The notes under the pieces were generated by a model, which searched no databases, had not been told where the DNA came from, and was given only the letters and a program-made list of their open reading frames with translations. Below are positions 9,500 to 17,828 of a stretch of 64,000 bases of DNA, one piece after another (the stretch's first letter is position 1; every line of letters starts with the position of its first letter). The position numbers and the translations under genes were made by a program. The stretch comes from Methanocaldococcus lauensis (lineage in GTDB: Archaea; AGJL01; Methanococci; Methanococcales; Methanocaldococcaceae), in assembly GCA_902827205.1 (NCBI GenBank), contig LR792634.1, forward strand, positions 868,001 through 932,000. The letters are read 5' to 3'.

Positions 9500-9527
9500 C
9501 TGGGAACCCTTTATGGGACCAGTTAGC
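9495..9527 (+). promoter_or_regulatory. Archaeal SECIS element
   Basis: The hairpin starts in the last sense codon of the selenoprotein gene and runs into its 3' end. The lower stem is GCUAACUGG (9495-9503) with CCAGUUAGC (9519-9527), nine pairs, plus U9494-A9528. The internal loop is GAA (9504-9506) opposite A9518. The upper stem is CCC (9507-9509) with GGG (9515-9517), capped by UUUAU. The GAA/A loop followed by a three-pair GC stem and a short loop is the described archaeal SECIS consensus. It directs selenocysteine insertion at the UGA 180 bases upstream. It ends six bases before the stop codon of the convergent acyl-CoA synthetase gene. Confidence 0.92.
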
Positions 9528-9532
9528 AATGA

Positions 9533-11632
9533 TTATTTTATTATTCTAACATCTCCAATACATCCTCCTTCTTTATCATTAAATACAAATACTGGGTTTA
9601 AATCTAACTCTTTAATCTCCTTATGTATATCCATAAATACTCCAATCTTTATTAAAGTGTCTATAATGAAGTTAATATCTTTTTTAGATCTACCTCTAAC
9701 TCCTTCTAAAACTTTGTATGATTTTAATTCTTTTAACATTTGTATAGCAAAATCTCTCGTTATTGGTGAAATTCCAAAACTAACATCCTTTAAAACTTCA
9801 ACAAAAACCCCACCTAATCCTACCATAATTACTGAACCAAATATATCATCTCTTTTTCCACCTACAATAATCTCTATTTTATCTCTATCTATAAACTCCT
9901 CAACTAAAACTCCTTCTATAATTAAATTATCAATATTGTTCTTTTTAGCATACTCTTTGGCATTGTTTATTAATTTTTTAAAAGCCTCTTTAGGATTTTT
10001 TGGATTTATTATTACTCCCCCAGCCTCTGTCTTATGCAATATTTGAGGAGAAACAATTTTCATCACACATTTACCTAATTTTTTGCAATACTCTAATGCT
10101 TCATCTTCATTTTTAGCTAAGTATCCCTTAGGAACTGGAAAACCATAAATAGATAGCAATTTTTTTGCATTATATTCATTAGGATTTTGTAATAGTTGAT
10201 TAATAATTTCTTTATTATTTTTAGTTATCTTTAAAAATTCTTCTTTAACTTTTTCTACATATTCGTCATAATCTTCTTTAACTTTTATTAAACTGTATTT
10301 GTATAATTTATAGAGGGCTTTAACACCATTTTCTGGAGTTAGGTATGCTGGAATTCCATTCTTCCTTAAATAACTTTTAGCCCCTTTAACTGAAACTCCT
10401 CCTACAAATGAGGTAATCAATGGCTTATTTTTTAAAGATCTGTGAGTATTTCTAACTTCTACTATTGATTTAGCAACTTCTAATGGCTTAGTCATTTCCT
10501 GTGGAGTTAAAATAACTAAAAGTCCTTTAATATTTTTATCTTCAGATAGAACTTCTATAACTTTTTTGTATCTTTCTGGTGTAGCATCTCCAATTATATC
10601 TAATGGGTTTGATATATTGGCAGAAGGTGGGAGAATATCTTTAAGTTTATCTACTGTTGTATCTTCAAAATTTGGCAATTTCATATTATAATCAACACAA
10701 CTATCTGCCGCTAAGACACCAAAGCCCCCAGCGTTTGTTATTATTCCAATATCGTTAGAATCTATAACTGGCTGAGTTGAGAATAAATGAATTAGATCAA
10801 CTAACTCCTCAAATGTATATGCTCTAATAATTCCAGATTCTTTAAAAGCAGCTTCATAAACAACATCCTCTCCAGCTAATGAACCTGTATGAGATTTTGC
10901 CGCCTTTTTACCCATTTCAGTCCTTCCAGATTTTAGAGCAATTATAGGTTTCTTTTTAGACAATTCTTTAGCAACCTTTAAAAATCTCTTATCTTTTAGT
11001 CCCTCAATATATAAAACAACTAATTTTGTATCCTCATCATCTTTAAAATATTCCAATAAATCACTTTCTTGAATATCTACTTTGTTTCCAATGCTAACAA
11101 CCTTAGAAAATCCTATATTCAACAATGGAGCAATGTCTAATATGGCATTTAAAACAGCCCCACTTTGTGAAATTATTGATATATGTCCTTTTGGTGGAAA
11201 TATTTTTGCAAATGTAGCATTAAGGTTTATTTGAGTGTTCATTATACCCAAACAATTAGGACCTATAACTCTTATATTATATCTTTTTGCAATTTCTTTA
11301 ATTTTCTTCTCTAATTCATAATTTCCTACTTCTGAAAATCCTGCTGTAATTATTACAGCCCCTTTAACTCCTTTTTTTCCACACTCCTCTAATACTTTAG
11401 GAACTACAATATTTGGAACTACTATAACTGCTAAATCTATCTCATCATCAATGTCTAAAACTGACTTGTAGCATTTCATTCCAAAGATTTCATCATATTT
11501 TGGATTTATAGGATAAACTTTTCCATTAAAATCTTTTAAGTTTTTCATTATTGCATAACCAACTTTTCCTTCAATTTTTGAAGCTCCAATGACAGCAACT
11601 GATTTAGGATAAAAAATGTATTTTAAACTCAT
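9533..11632 (-). CDS. Acetate/acyl-CoA ligase (ADP-forming), fused alpha-beta subunits
   Basis: A 699-residue enzyme that interconverts acyl-CoA, ADP and Pi with the free acid, CoA and ATP. The order is a CoA-binding Rossmann domain (residues about 1-130, FYPKSVAVIGASKIEGKVGY), succinyl-CoA-ligase-like domains with GPNCLGIMN, SQSGAVL and GFGVLAAD, and a C-terminal ATP-grasp domain from about 460 (GFPVPKGYLAKNEDEALE, KTEAGGVIIN). The alpha and beta parts are one chain, as in the methanogen enzyme. SHTGSLAGED holds the histidine region expected to be phosphorylated. In methanogens the enzyme is thought to use acetyl-CoA or aryl-acyl-CoA for ATP synthesis or acid activation. It converges with the selenoprotein gene and has its own 168-base AT-rich promoter region upstream. 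Confidence 0.9.
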   Translation of the reverse strand: MSLKYIFYPKSVAVIGASKIEGKVGYAIMKNLKDFNGKVYPINPKYDEIFGMKCYKSVLDIDDEIDLAVIVVPNIVVPKVLEECGKKGVKGAVIITAGFSEVGNYELEKKIKEIAKRYNIRVIGPNCLGIMNTQINLNATFAKIFPPKGHISIISQSGAVLNAILDIAPLLNIGFSKVVSIGNKVDIQESDLLEYFKDDEDTKLVVLYIEGLKDKRFLKVAKELSKKKPIIALKSGRTEMGKKAAKSHTGSLAGEDVVYEAAFKESGIIRAYTFEELVDLIHLFSTQPVIDSNDIGIITNAGGFGVLAADSCVDYNMKLPNFEDTTVDKLKDILPPSANISNPLDIIGDATPERYKKVIEVLSEDKNIKGLLVILTPQEMTKPLEVAKSIVEVRNTHRSLKNKPLITSFVGGVSVKGAKSYLRKNGIPAYLTPENGVKALYKLYKYSLIKVKEDYDEYVEKVKEEFLKITKNNKEIINQLLQNPNEYNAKKLLSIYGFPVPKGYLAKNEDEALEYCKKLGKCVMKIVSPQILHKTEAGGVIINPKNPKEAFKKLINNAKEYAKKNNIDNLIIEGVLVEEFIDRDKIEIIVGGKRDDIFGSVIMVGLGGVFVEVLKDVSFGISPITRDFAIQMLKELKSYKVLEGVRGRSKKDINFIIDTLIKIGVFMDIHKEIKELDLNPVFVFNDKEGGCIGDVRIIK

Positions 11633-11800
11633 ACATTATCCCCCACAGAACTTGGTAAAATTTTTATACTATTTTCACTTTATTTTTTCTTATCCTACAT
11701 TTATATTGGTTATAGTATATAAAATTAAATTTATTTAAAGATTTAAAATAAAAAATTTAATTTAAAATACAAAACACGAGAATTTTAGGGGGTGGTTTCA

Positions 11801-11950
11801 TTGAGATTAAAGGCAATAAAAATAACAAACAGATATGGAACATTCTTCATGTGTCCAAGATGTGGAAAATTGTTTAAATACTCTAAGGATTATACTAAGC
11901 ATGTTAATAAGGCTCATAAACATTTATTTAAAAAAAATAAGGAAGAATAA
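11801..11950 (+). CDS. Small C2H2 zinc-finger protein
   Basis: A 49-residue protein from a TTG start (11801) behind a strong GGGGGTGGT ribosome binding site at 11788-11796. The sequence [20 protein letters not shown] leads into a single C2H2-type finger: C18-x2-C21-x12-H34-x4-H39. The C-terminal tail is lysine-rich. Small archaeal C2H2 proteins of this kind are probably nucleic-acid or protein binding; the function is unknown. It lies between the promoter region of the acyl-CoA synthetase (divergent) and the convergent 102-residue protein gene, with eight bases between the stops. It is too short for a usual ORF cut-off. Confidence 0.8.
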   Translation: MRLKAIKITNRYGTFFMCPRCGKLFKYSKDYTKHVNKAHKHLFKKNKEE

Positions 11951-11958
11951 ATAAAATT

Positions 11959-12267
11959 TTATTCTTTATACACAAGGTTTCCTTTTTCATCTTCAACTAT
12001 TTTTGGATGCAATTTTAAAAAAGATTTTATTGCTGGGGATATATTCCATTCTATGCCATAAATAAGTTTGTCCCAATTTTCAATAAATCTTTTTTTACCT
12101 AAAACCTCATCTAATTTTCCACTCAATTTTTTAATAACTATTTTGTCCTTACTAAAACTTTTTATTTTATAAACTCCTCTTTTAGTTTTTGAATAGAATA
12201 TTTTATCTTCATCATAATAACTTTTTGCTATTTCTAACAACTCTCCCCAAACCTTTTTAGCCCTCAA
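11959..12267 (-). CDS. Hypothetical protein
   Basis: A 102-residue, lysine-rich, probably cytoplasmic protein without a family that I recognise. The N-terminus MRAKKVWGELLEIAKSYYDE is helical, followed by short strand-like segments (RGVYKIKSFSKDKIVIKKLS) and a C-terminal part with tryptophans (ENWDKLIYGIEWNISPAI). The start is TTG at 12267, placed because GGTGATATT precedes it directly. It is divergent from truD, with about 83 bases between the two starts. The clean frame and good ribosome binding site support a real gene. No function is inferred. Confidence 0.65.
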   Translation of the reverse strand: MRAKKVWGELLEIAKSYYDEDKIFYSKTKRGVYKIKSFSKDKIVIKKLSGKLDEVLGKKRFIENWDKLIYGIEWNISPAIKSFLKLHPKIVEDEKGNLVYKE

Positions 12268-12350
12268 AATATCACCAATTGATTTTTAATTTTAATAATT
12301 TATAAATGCCTGCAAATATAAAATCTTTATTTAATAATTTGGTGATTATT

Positions 12351-13646
12351 ATGTATATCTTAATAAAGAAAAGAAAAGAAGAAAGTGAGAAAAATTTAAA
12401 AGAAAAATTAAAAAAATACAGAAAAAAATTAAGAGACAGTAGAATTAAAGAAAAACTAAAAGAGATGCCTTTAAATATGAACAAATATTTGTCTAACTTA
12501 TACACTGGAGGAGAAATTAAAAAGTATCCAGAAGATTTTATTGTTGAGGAAATAACTCCCGAAGGAATTATTTTAGAGGTTGGTAAAAGTATAAAATTTA
12601 AAGATGAGGAAAATTGGAAAGGAAATTACATACATTTTACATTAGAAAAAAGAAACTGGACGACTTTGGATGCGATTAGAGAAATAGCCAATAGAGTTGG
12701 AAAGCAAAGAAAACATTTTGGATTTGCTGGAAATAAAGATAAATATGCCATAACTACTCAAAGAGTAGGTTGTTTTAATGTAAAGTTGGAAGATTTAATG
12801 AAAGTTAAAATTAAGGGCATTGCGTTGAGAGATTTCCAAAAGACAAATAAAAAAATAAGATTAGGAGATTTGTGGGGAAATAGATTTACTATAAGAGTTA
12901 GAAATCCAAAGATTAAAGGAGAAGAGTTAGAGAAAACTTTAAATGAGTTGTGTAAATTAAAATACTTTCTAAATTACTATGGAATTCAGAGATTTGGAAC
13001 TACAAGACCTATAACTCACATAGTTGGAAAATTTATAATAGAAAGAGATTGGGAATCTGCTTTCCATTTATATTGTGGGACTCCATTACCTTATGATGAT
13101 GAGAAATCAAAATTAGCGAGGGAATTAGTAGATGAAGAAAACTTTAAAGAGGCATATAAAAAATTTCCAAAATGTTTCTTTTATGAGAGGAGAATGATTA
13201 AAGCATATATGGAAACTAAAAATTATAAAGAGGCATTTCTATATTTGCCTCCATATTTAAGATGTATGTTTATAAATGCATATCAATCCTATCTTTTTAA
13301 TGAAATAATAAATAAAAGATATGAATATGGTTTTGAACCTTTAGAGGGAGATATATTAATTGACAATATCCCAACTGGGGCGTTATTTGGATATAAAACA
13401 AAATTTGCCTCTGGAATACAAGGAGAGATTGAAAGAGAAATTTATGAAAGAGAATATTTAAAACCAGAAGACTTTAAAATTGAAGATTTTGGCTCGTTTA
13501 TAGGAGATAGAAGAAAACTTGTAGAAAAGATATACAATATGAAATATTGGATTGAAAATGATAGTTATGTTTTACAGTTCTGTTTAAAAAAAGGCTCTTA
13601 TGCCACATCTGTTTTAAGAGAGTTTATAGAAAAAAAGATTAAATAA
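12351..13646 (+). CDS. truD: tRNA pseudouridine synthase D
   Basis: TruD isomerises uridine 13 of tRNA to pseudouridine. The catalytic region HFGFAGNKDKYAITTQRVG carries the conserved aspartate of the GxKDrxAxT motif. Other TruD features are NRFTIRVRNP, NYYGIQRFGT and FINAYQSYLFNEIIN, with the TRUD insertion domain between. I place the start at ATG 12351 (MYILIKKRKEE), giving 431 residues, because GGTGATTATT at 12341-12350 is its ribosome binding site; the longer frame from 12306 begins near the TATA box (TTTATAAATG, 12299-12308). The extra N-terminal 40 residues are a basic helical extension also seen in related archaea. Confidence 0.92.
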   Translation: MYILIKKRKEESEKNLKEKLKKYRKKLRDSRIKEKLKEMPLNMNKYLSNLYTGGEIKKYPEDFIVEEITPEGIILEVGKSIKFKDEENWKGNYIHFTLEKRNWTTLDAIREIANRVGKQRKHFGFAGNKDKYAITTQRVGCFNVKLEDLMKVKIKGIALRDFQKTNKKIRLGDLWGNRFTIRVRNPKIKGEELEKTLNELCKLKYFLNYYGIQRFGTTRPITHIVGKFIIERDWESAFHLYCGTPLPYDDEKSKLARELVDEENFKEAYKKFPKCFFYERRMIKAYMETKNYKEAFLYLPPYLRCMFINAYQSYLFNEIINKRYEYGFEPLEGDILIDNIPTGALFGYKTKFASGIQGEIEREIYEREYLKPEDFKIEDFGSFIGDRRKLVEKIYNMKYWIENDSYVLQFCLKKGSYATSVLREFIEKKIK

Positions 13647-13651
13647 AAAAT

Positions 13652-14152
13652 TCACTTTTTGATTTTTAAGAAATCTCCTAATGTGAAGCCTTCTTCATCT
13701 CCACTACCATAGTATGTTCCAACATCTGATACATTTTCAGTTAAGGTTATTTTTAATTCTTTTTCTAATATTTTAATTTCTTTTTCATTTGGCTCCAATT
13801 CATACCTTTCAAATTTGTGTAAAGTTGATGCTTTCATTTTAAGTTTTTTTGCGAGTTCTTCAACACTCAATCCCAATTTTTCCCTTGCTCTTCTTATAAC
13901 ATCACCATAATCTTCTCTTAACATTGGCAAACTGTCTAATAAATCTCTCGTTCTTCTCTTTTTAACTACATTTTTAGAGTATGAAGATGTTGTAAATGAT
14001 GTAACTGTTGAAGGTTTTTTACCAATTCTTGAATATGTTTTTGGACTCTTTCCAAATTTTGCACAAACCTTACAAACTTGCATTTCAGTCCCTTCAATTC
14101 TTACAGTATATAGTTTATCTACAAGTTTTCCGCACAACTCACACATTTTCAT
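13652..14152 (-). CDS. Multiprotein bridging factor 1 homologue (MBF1-type zinc ribbon plus HTH)
   Basis: A 166-residue protein. An N-terminal zinc ribbon ([18 protein letters not shown], then [12 protein letters not shown]) is followed by a basic linker (about residues 40-75) and a helix-turn-helix domain, [20 protein letters not shown] with [15 protein letters not shown]. This is the archaeal form of MBF1, a coactivator or translation-linked factor in eukaryotes and associated with the small ribosomal subunit in archaea. The start is ATG 14152 (MKMCELCG), with GAGGG eight bases upstream; the upstream in-frame TTG at 14167 lies within that leader. It converges with truD, five bases away. Confidence 0.9.
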   Translation of the reverse strand: MKMCELCGKLVDKLYTVRIEGTEMQVCKVCAKFGKSPKTYSRIGKKPSTVTSFTTSSYSKNVVKKRRTRDLLDSLPMLREDYGDVIRRAREKLGLSVEELAKKLKMKASTLHKFERYELEPNEKEIKILEKELKITLTENVSDVGTYYGSGDEEGFTLGDFLKIKK

Positions 14153-14256
14153 AATACTATCCCTCAAAAGTTTAATAACATTTATATACTAAGTCATTGG
14201 ATATTTTTATTTAACTACTTTTAATCTTTTGTCTATATATTGATTGTGGTGAAATT

Positions 14257-14433
14257 ATGGAGAGGGAAAAGTTAATAAAGAAACTTCTTCACACTATGCA
14301 TCACACAGAGGAGCATTTTGAATCAATAATTAACCAATTAAAAGACATAGGCTTAGATACTGAGGAATATGATGATTTATATAAAAAATTAAAAGAGATA
14401 AATGAAAAGATTAAAAAAGATCTTAATATTTAA
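14257..14433 (+). CDS. Small helical protein of unknown function
   Basis: A 58-residue protein (MEREKLIKKLLHTMHHTEEH and on) with ATG at 14257 behind GGTGAAATT. It is entirely helical in appearance, with a heptad-like pattern and clustered histidines (HTMHHTEEHF) that could bind metal. The C-terminal half is [16 protein letters not shown]. No family recognised. It lies alone between the MBF1 gene (divergent) and cobY, and codon use and ribosome binding site look like real genes. Confidence 0.65.
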   Translation: MEREKLIKKLLHTMHHTEEHFESIINQLKDIGLDTEEYDDLYKKLKEINEKIKKDLNI

Positions 14434-14550
14434 TAAAAAATCCTTTCCATAGATATCGGTTTATATAACCTATGTTATTAACCACAATATGCTTTATAAA
14501 GATAAAATTATCTACTAACAAAAATACAAAGCGAAATAAAGTGGATTAAA

Positions 14551-15183
14551 ATGGATGCTCTAATTATGGCTGGCGGTAAAGGATCGAGGATGGGATACAT
14601 AGAGAAACCATTAATTAAAATAAAAGATAAACCACTAATATCTTATGTAATCCAACCTTTATTAGAGTCAGATAAAATAAACAAAATATATATTGCTACA
14701 TCGCCAAATACTAAAAACACAAAAAAATTTATTATCTCAAATTATAAAGATTATAAAAATATTAAAGTTATTGAAACTTCTGGTAATGGCTATATAGAAG
14801 ACTTAAATGAGTGCATAAAATATTTTTCAAAACCATTTTTAGTAGTAAGTTCTGATTTAATTAATCTAACATCAAAAATTATTAATAGTATAGTGGATTA
14901 CTTTTACTATGTTAAATCTAAAAATCCAGAAATTGAGTCATTATCTGTAATGATTCCAAAAAATATATATAGTAAATATACAAATCCAACAATAGATTTT
15001 AATGGCTTAATCCCAGTAGGAATAAATATACTGTCTCCAAAGAGTGGATATCAAAAAGAGAAGATTATGGTCATTGACGAACTAATAATTAATGTTAATA
15101 CACCTGAAGATTTGAAATTTGCTGAAAATTTTTTGAAAAAAAGATGGATGAAGGGGGATTATGGAAATTATAAGAAGAGATAA
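14551..15183 (+). CDS. cobY: Adenosylcobinamide-phosphate guanylyltransferase CobY
   Basis: A 210-residue nucleotidyltransferase that transfers GMP from GTP to adenosylcobinamide phosphate in the archaeal cobalamin pathway. The N-terminal GTP-binding motif MAGGKGSRMG is at residues 6-15, followed by EKPLIKIKDKPLISYV. GYIEDLNECI, FLVVSSDLINL and VMIPKN are close to what I recall of M. jannaschii CobY, as is INVNTPEDLKFAE near the C-terminus. The last 20 residues (KKRWMKGDYGNYKKR) extend past the usual end and overlap the start of the PRC-barrel gene by 23 bases. That makes translational coupling likely and may reflect a shifted stop codon. The start ATG has a weak ribosome binding site. Confidence 0.9.
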   Translation: MDALIMAGGKGSRMGYIEKPLIKIKDKPLISYVIQPLLESDKINKIYIATSPNTKNTKKFIISNYKDYKNIKVIETSGNGYIEDLNECIKYFSKPFLVVSSDLINLTSKIINSIVDYFYYVKSKNPEIESLSVMIPKNIYSKYTNPTIDFNGLIPVGINILSPKSGYQKEKIMVIDELIINVNTPEDLKFAENFLKKRWMKGDYGNYKKR

Positions 15184-15445
15184 AATGCCTGCAAAATTAT
15201 TATTTGGAAGAAATGTAATAGGTAATATGGGAAGTATTATTGGAGTAGTTAGAGATATTATATTCGATGAAAAAATAGGAAAATTGGTTTCTTTAGAAAT
15301 TGAACCTTCTGAAAATAGTCCAATAAATGTAGAAGAGGGAAAGTGTGTTTTAATTCCTTATAGGCTCGTAACTGCGGTTAAAGATGTTTTTGTAATAGAT
15401 GAAAAGAACTTAAATAAAGTAACTATAAAGCCCTCTACTCGTTAA
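15161..15445 (+). CDS. PRC-barrel domain protein
   Basis: A 94-residue protein with a single PRC-barrel beta domain: LLFGRNVIGNMGSIIGVVRD, then FDEKIGKLVSLEIEP and LIPYRLVTAVKDVFVID. PRC barrels of this stand-alone archaeal type occur with RNA-processing and cell-division proteins; no specific role can be given. The ATG at 15161 has AGGGGGATT directly upstream, within cobY. A second candidate ATG (15185, MPAKLLFGRN) has a weaker site and would remove the eight-residue MEIIRRDK leader. Eight of the nine domain strands are visible. dapF follows 24 bases later. Confidence 0.8.
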   Translation: MEIIRRDKMPAKLLFGRNVIGNMGSIIGVVRDIIFDEKIGKLVSLEIEPSENSPINVEEGKCVLIPYRLVTAVKDVFVIDEKNLNKVTIKPSTR

Positions 15446-15469
15446 AAATCTATTTTTGTGGTGCATAAT

Positions 15470-16357
15470 ATGGAATTTACAAAGATGCACGCTCTTGGAA
15501 ATGATTATATAGTTATTAATGAATTTTACGGAGAGAAAGTTAAAGAAAATGATAAATCGCAATTTTCAAGGAAAATATGTAGGAGAGGTTTTTCCGTAGG
15601 AGGAGATGGAGTTATATTCATACAAAAGCCAACATCTGATGAATACGATGTAAGATTTAGGATTTTTAACAGTGATGGCTCTGAGGCTGAGATGTGTGGA
15701 AATGGTATAAGATGCTTTTCAAAGTATGTTTATGAGAGAATTATTAAAAAAAATCCTTTAAAAGTAGAGACTAAGGGAGGTTTAAGAATCTGTGAAATGG
15801 AAATTGAAGATGATGAGGTTAAAAAAGTTAAAGTTTATATGGGAGTTCCAAAATTTAAATTAAAAGATATTCCAATGAAAATTGAAGGTTATAAAGAAGA
15901 TGATGAATTTATAGATGGAGAGTTAAAATTAAAAAATCCTTATCTACCAAAAGTTAAATTGAGTGTAGTTAATGTAGGAAATCCTCACGCAGTTATATTT
16001 GTTGAAGATAATAACATTGACCTAAATTTTGTTAAGAAATATTTAAATGTTATTGGAAAAGAAATTGAAAATCATCCTGTATTTCCAGAGAGAATTAATG
16101 TCCATTTTGTAGAGGTTTTAAATCCTAACGAGATTAGAATTGTTACTTGGGAGAGAGGAGCTGGATACACAACAGCGTGTGGAACAGGAACTACGGCTTC
16201 AGTTATTATAGCTCACAAACTTGGTAAAACAAAGAATAAGGTTTTAGCACACTTAGATGGAGGTAATTTGGAGATTGATATTAAAAACGATGGAGTTTAT
16301 ATGATTGGAGATGCCGTAATTGTATATGATGCTAAATTAATAAATATTGGCTGGTAA
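15470..16357 (+). CDS. dapF: Diaminopimelate epimerase
   Basis: DapF interconverts LL- and meso-diaminopimelate in lysine synthesis. The two catalytic cysteines are visible in EMCGNGIRCFSKYV and TTACGTGTTAS. The start motif FTKMHALGNDYIVIN and NVGNPHAVIFVED are typical. The start is ATG 15470 (MEFTKMH), preceded by GTGGTGCATAAT; two in-frame GTG codons at 15458 and 15461 are part of that ribosome binding site. The product has 295 residues. It works downstream of DapL (36533-37789, same window), which makes LL-diaminopimelate. The next gene starts three bases after the stop. Confidence 0.93.
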   Translation: MEFTKMHALGNDYIVINEFYGEKVKENDKSQFSRKICRRGFSVGGDGVIFIQKPTSDEYDVRFRIFNSDGSEAEMCGNGIRCFSKYVYERIIKKNPLKVETKGGLRICEMEIEDDEVKKVKVYMGVPKFKLKDIPMKIEGYKEDDEFIDGELKLKNPYLPKVKLSVVNVGNPHAVIFVEDNNIDLNFVKKYLNVIGKEIENHPVFPERINVHFVEVLNPNEIRIVTWERGAGYTTACGTGTTASVIIAHKLGKTKNKVLAHLDGGNLEIDIKNDGVYMIGDAVIVYDAKLINIGW

Positions 16358-16360
16358 ATT

Positions 16361-17218
16361 ATGGAAGATTTTAAAACAGATGTTGTTGTAGAATATAAAG
16401 GGAAGGTAATAACTCCAAACCAAATAAAACTTTTAAAATCTTTGCAAAAAACTAAATCACAGAATGAAGCGTCTAAATTGTTAAATATAAATCCATCCTC
16501 TTTTAATATTCAGTTGAAAAGGTTAGAAAAGAAATTGGGAGTTAAACTATATTACTCTACTCCAAATGGGACTATTTTAACTGAGGATGGATTAAAAATT
16601 TTGGAAATTTATGAATTTAGTAAAAAAAGATTAAACAATAGCTTTTTTACTGTCTCTGGATTTGTTAGTGGAGAAATTGCTAAAATATTATTTGAAAATC
16701 CAATAATAACATCTTTTGACAATGCCTTAAAACTATTAAAATTAAACTTTGTAGATATATTGGGAGTTGATGACAGTTACTGGGTTTTTAGATTAAATGA
16801 TGAAAGATTCTTGAAGTCAGAGATTGGAAATTTTGATTTTAACATATTCTTAGTTGTCTATGACCACTTTGTGATGGTTAGTAAAAAAGAGTTTGACTAC
16901 AAAAATTTAGTAGGAGTTAGATATAGTTCTCATAGAATAGTTTATAATATCTTAAAGAAAGAAGGAATAAATTTTAAAGTAAAAATTAGGACTAAAAATC
17001 CTTTTAAGGCAATAGAGTTGGTTAATGAAGGTTACAGCTTATTTTTAAACGAAAGTTTATTAAAATATGTTGATGACAGTTTTAATGTTGAATATCCCAA
17101 ATTCTATGAAAAAACTATACATGGAATAAACTTTATAAGTTTAAATAGGGAGATAAAATTAGATAAAGATTACATTAAAAAAATAAAAAAATTAGGTTTT
17201 AAGTATGAATGTATTTGA
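16361..17218 (+). CDS. LysR/ModE-type winged-helix regulator with periplasmic-binding-protein-like domain
   Basis: A 285-residue regulator. Residues about 20-75 form a LysR/ModE-like winged helix (NQIKLLKSLQKTKSQNEASK, then NPSSFNIQLKRLEKKLG and TEDGLKILE). The C-terminal 190 residues have the pattern of a substrate-binding domain (ILGVDDSYWVFRLND, VVYDHFVMVSKKEF, GYSLFLNESLLKY). The ligand is unknown; ModE-like proteins sense oxyanions and LysR proteins small organic molecules. It starts three bases after dapF and overlaps the following methyltransferase gene by 14 bases, so it belongs to the same operon. Whether it regulates that operon cannot be seen. Confidence 0.75.
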   Translation: MEDFKTDVVVEYKGKVITPNQIKLLKSLQKTKSQNEASKLLNINPSSFNIQLKRLEKKLGVKLYYSTPNGTILTEDGLKILEIYEFSKKRLNNSFFTVSGFVSGEIAKILFENPIITSFDNALKLLKLNFVDILGVDDSYWVFRLNDERFLKSEIGNFDFNIFLVVYDHFVMVSKKEFDYKNLVGVRYSSHRIVYNILKKEGINFKVKIRTKNPFKAIELVNEGYSLFLNESLLKYVDDSFNVEYPKFYEKTIHGINFISLNREIKLDKDYIKKIKKLGFKYECI

Positions 17219-17813
17219 TAAATTTGCTGAGGAATACGATAGATGGTTTGATGAAAACCCTTTAATTTACAATGCAGAAATTGAGTGTTTAAAGAGGCAT
17301 ATACCAAAAGGTAAAGGTTTAGAAATTGGTGTAGGCACTGGAAGATTTGCAAAACCATTTAATATAAAGATTGGAGTAGATATATCAAAAGAAATGGCTA
17401 AGATTGCTGAAAAAAGAGGAATAAAAGTAATTATTAGTAGTGGAGAGAATTTACCTTTTAATGACGAAGAATTTGACTTTGTATTAATAAATACTGTTTT
17501 GGAGTTTGTAGAAGATCCTAAAAAAGTTTTAGAGGAGGCAAAAAGAGTTCTAAAGAAGGGAGGGAAAATTATAATAGGAATCATAGATAAAGATAGTTAT
17601 TTAGGGAAAATTTATGAGGAAAAAAAGAAAAAAAGTAAATTTTACAAAGATGCAAAATTTTTATCTGCAAAAGAAGTTATAGAGTTCTTAAAAGAACTAA
17701 AATTTAAAAATATAAAGGCAACTCAGACACTTTTTGAAGATGAATATAGAAAATATGAGATTAAAGAAGGTTATGGGGAAGGTGGCTTTGTAGCAATATC
17801 TGCATATAAATAA
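17205..17813 (+). CDS. Class I SAM-dependent methyltransferase
   Basis: A 202-residue UbiE/BioC-like methyltransferase. Motif I is KGLEIGVGTGRFAKP (residues about 38-52), the acidic residue after strand 2 is in IGVDISKEMAKIAEKRG, and motifs II/III are FDFVLINTVLEFVEDP and ILEEAKRVLKKGGKIIIGII-like sequence. The N-terminus VFDKFAEEYDRWFDENP is typical of small-molecule or protein methyltransferases in this family; the substrate is unknown. The start lies 14 bases inside the upstream regulator gene (ATG within TAAGTATGAATG). The hel308 gene follows 15 bases later. Confidence 0.82.
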   Translation: MNVFDKFAEEYDRWFDENPLIYNAEIECLKRHIPKGKGLEIGVGTGRFAKPFNIKIGVDISKEMAKIAEKRGIKVIISSGENLPFNDEEFDFVLINTVLEFVEDPKKVLEEAKRVLKKGGKIIIGIIDKDSYLGKIYEEKKKKSKFYKDAKFLSAKEVIEFLKELKFKNIKATQTLFEDEYRKYEIKEGYGEGGFVAISAYK

Positions 17814-17828
17814 ATTTGAGGGATTTTA

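Noticed and set aside
9513-10046. Plus-strand ORF of 177 codons
   Set aside because: Antisense to the acyl-CoA synthetase, low-complexity S/P/L-rich composition typical of shadow frames.
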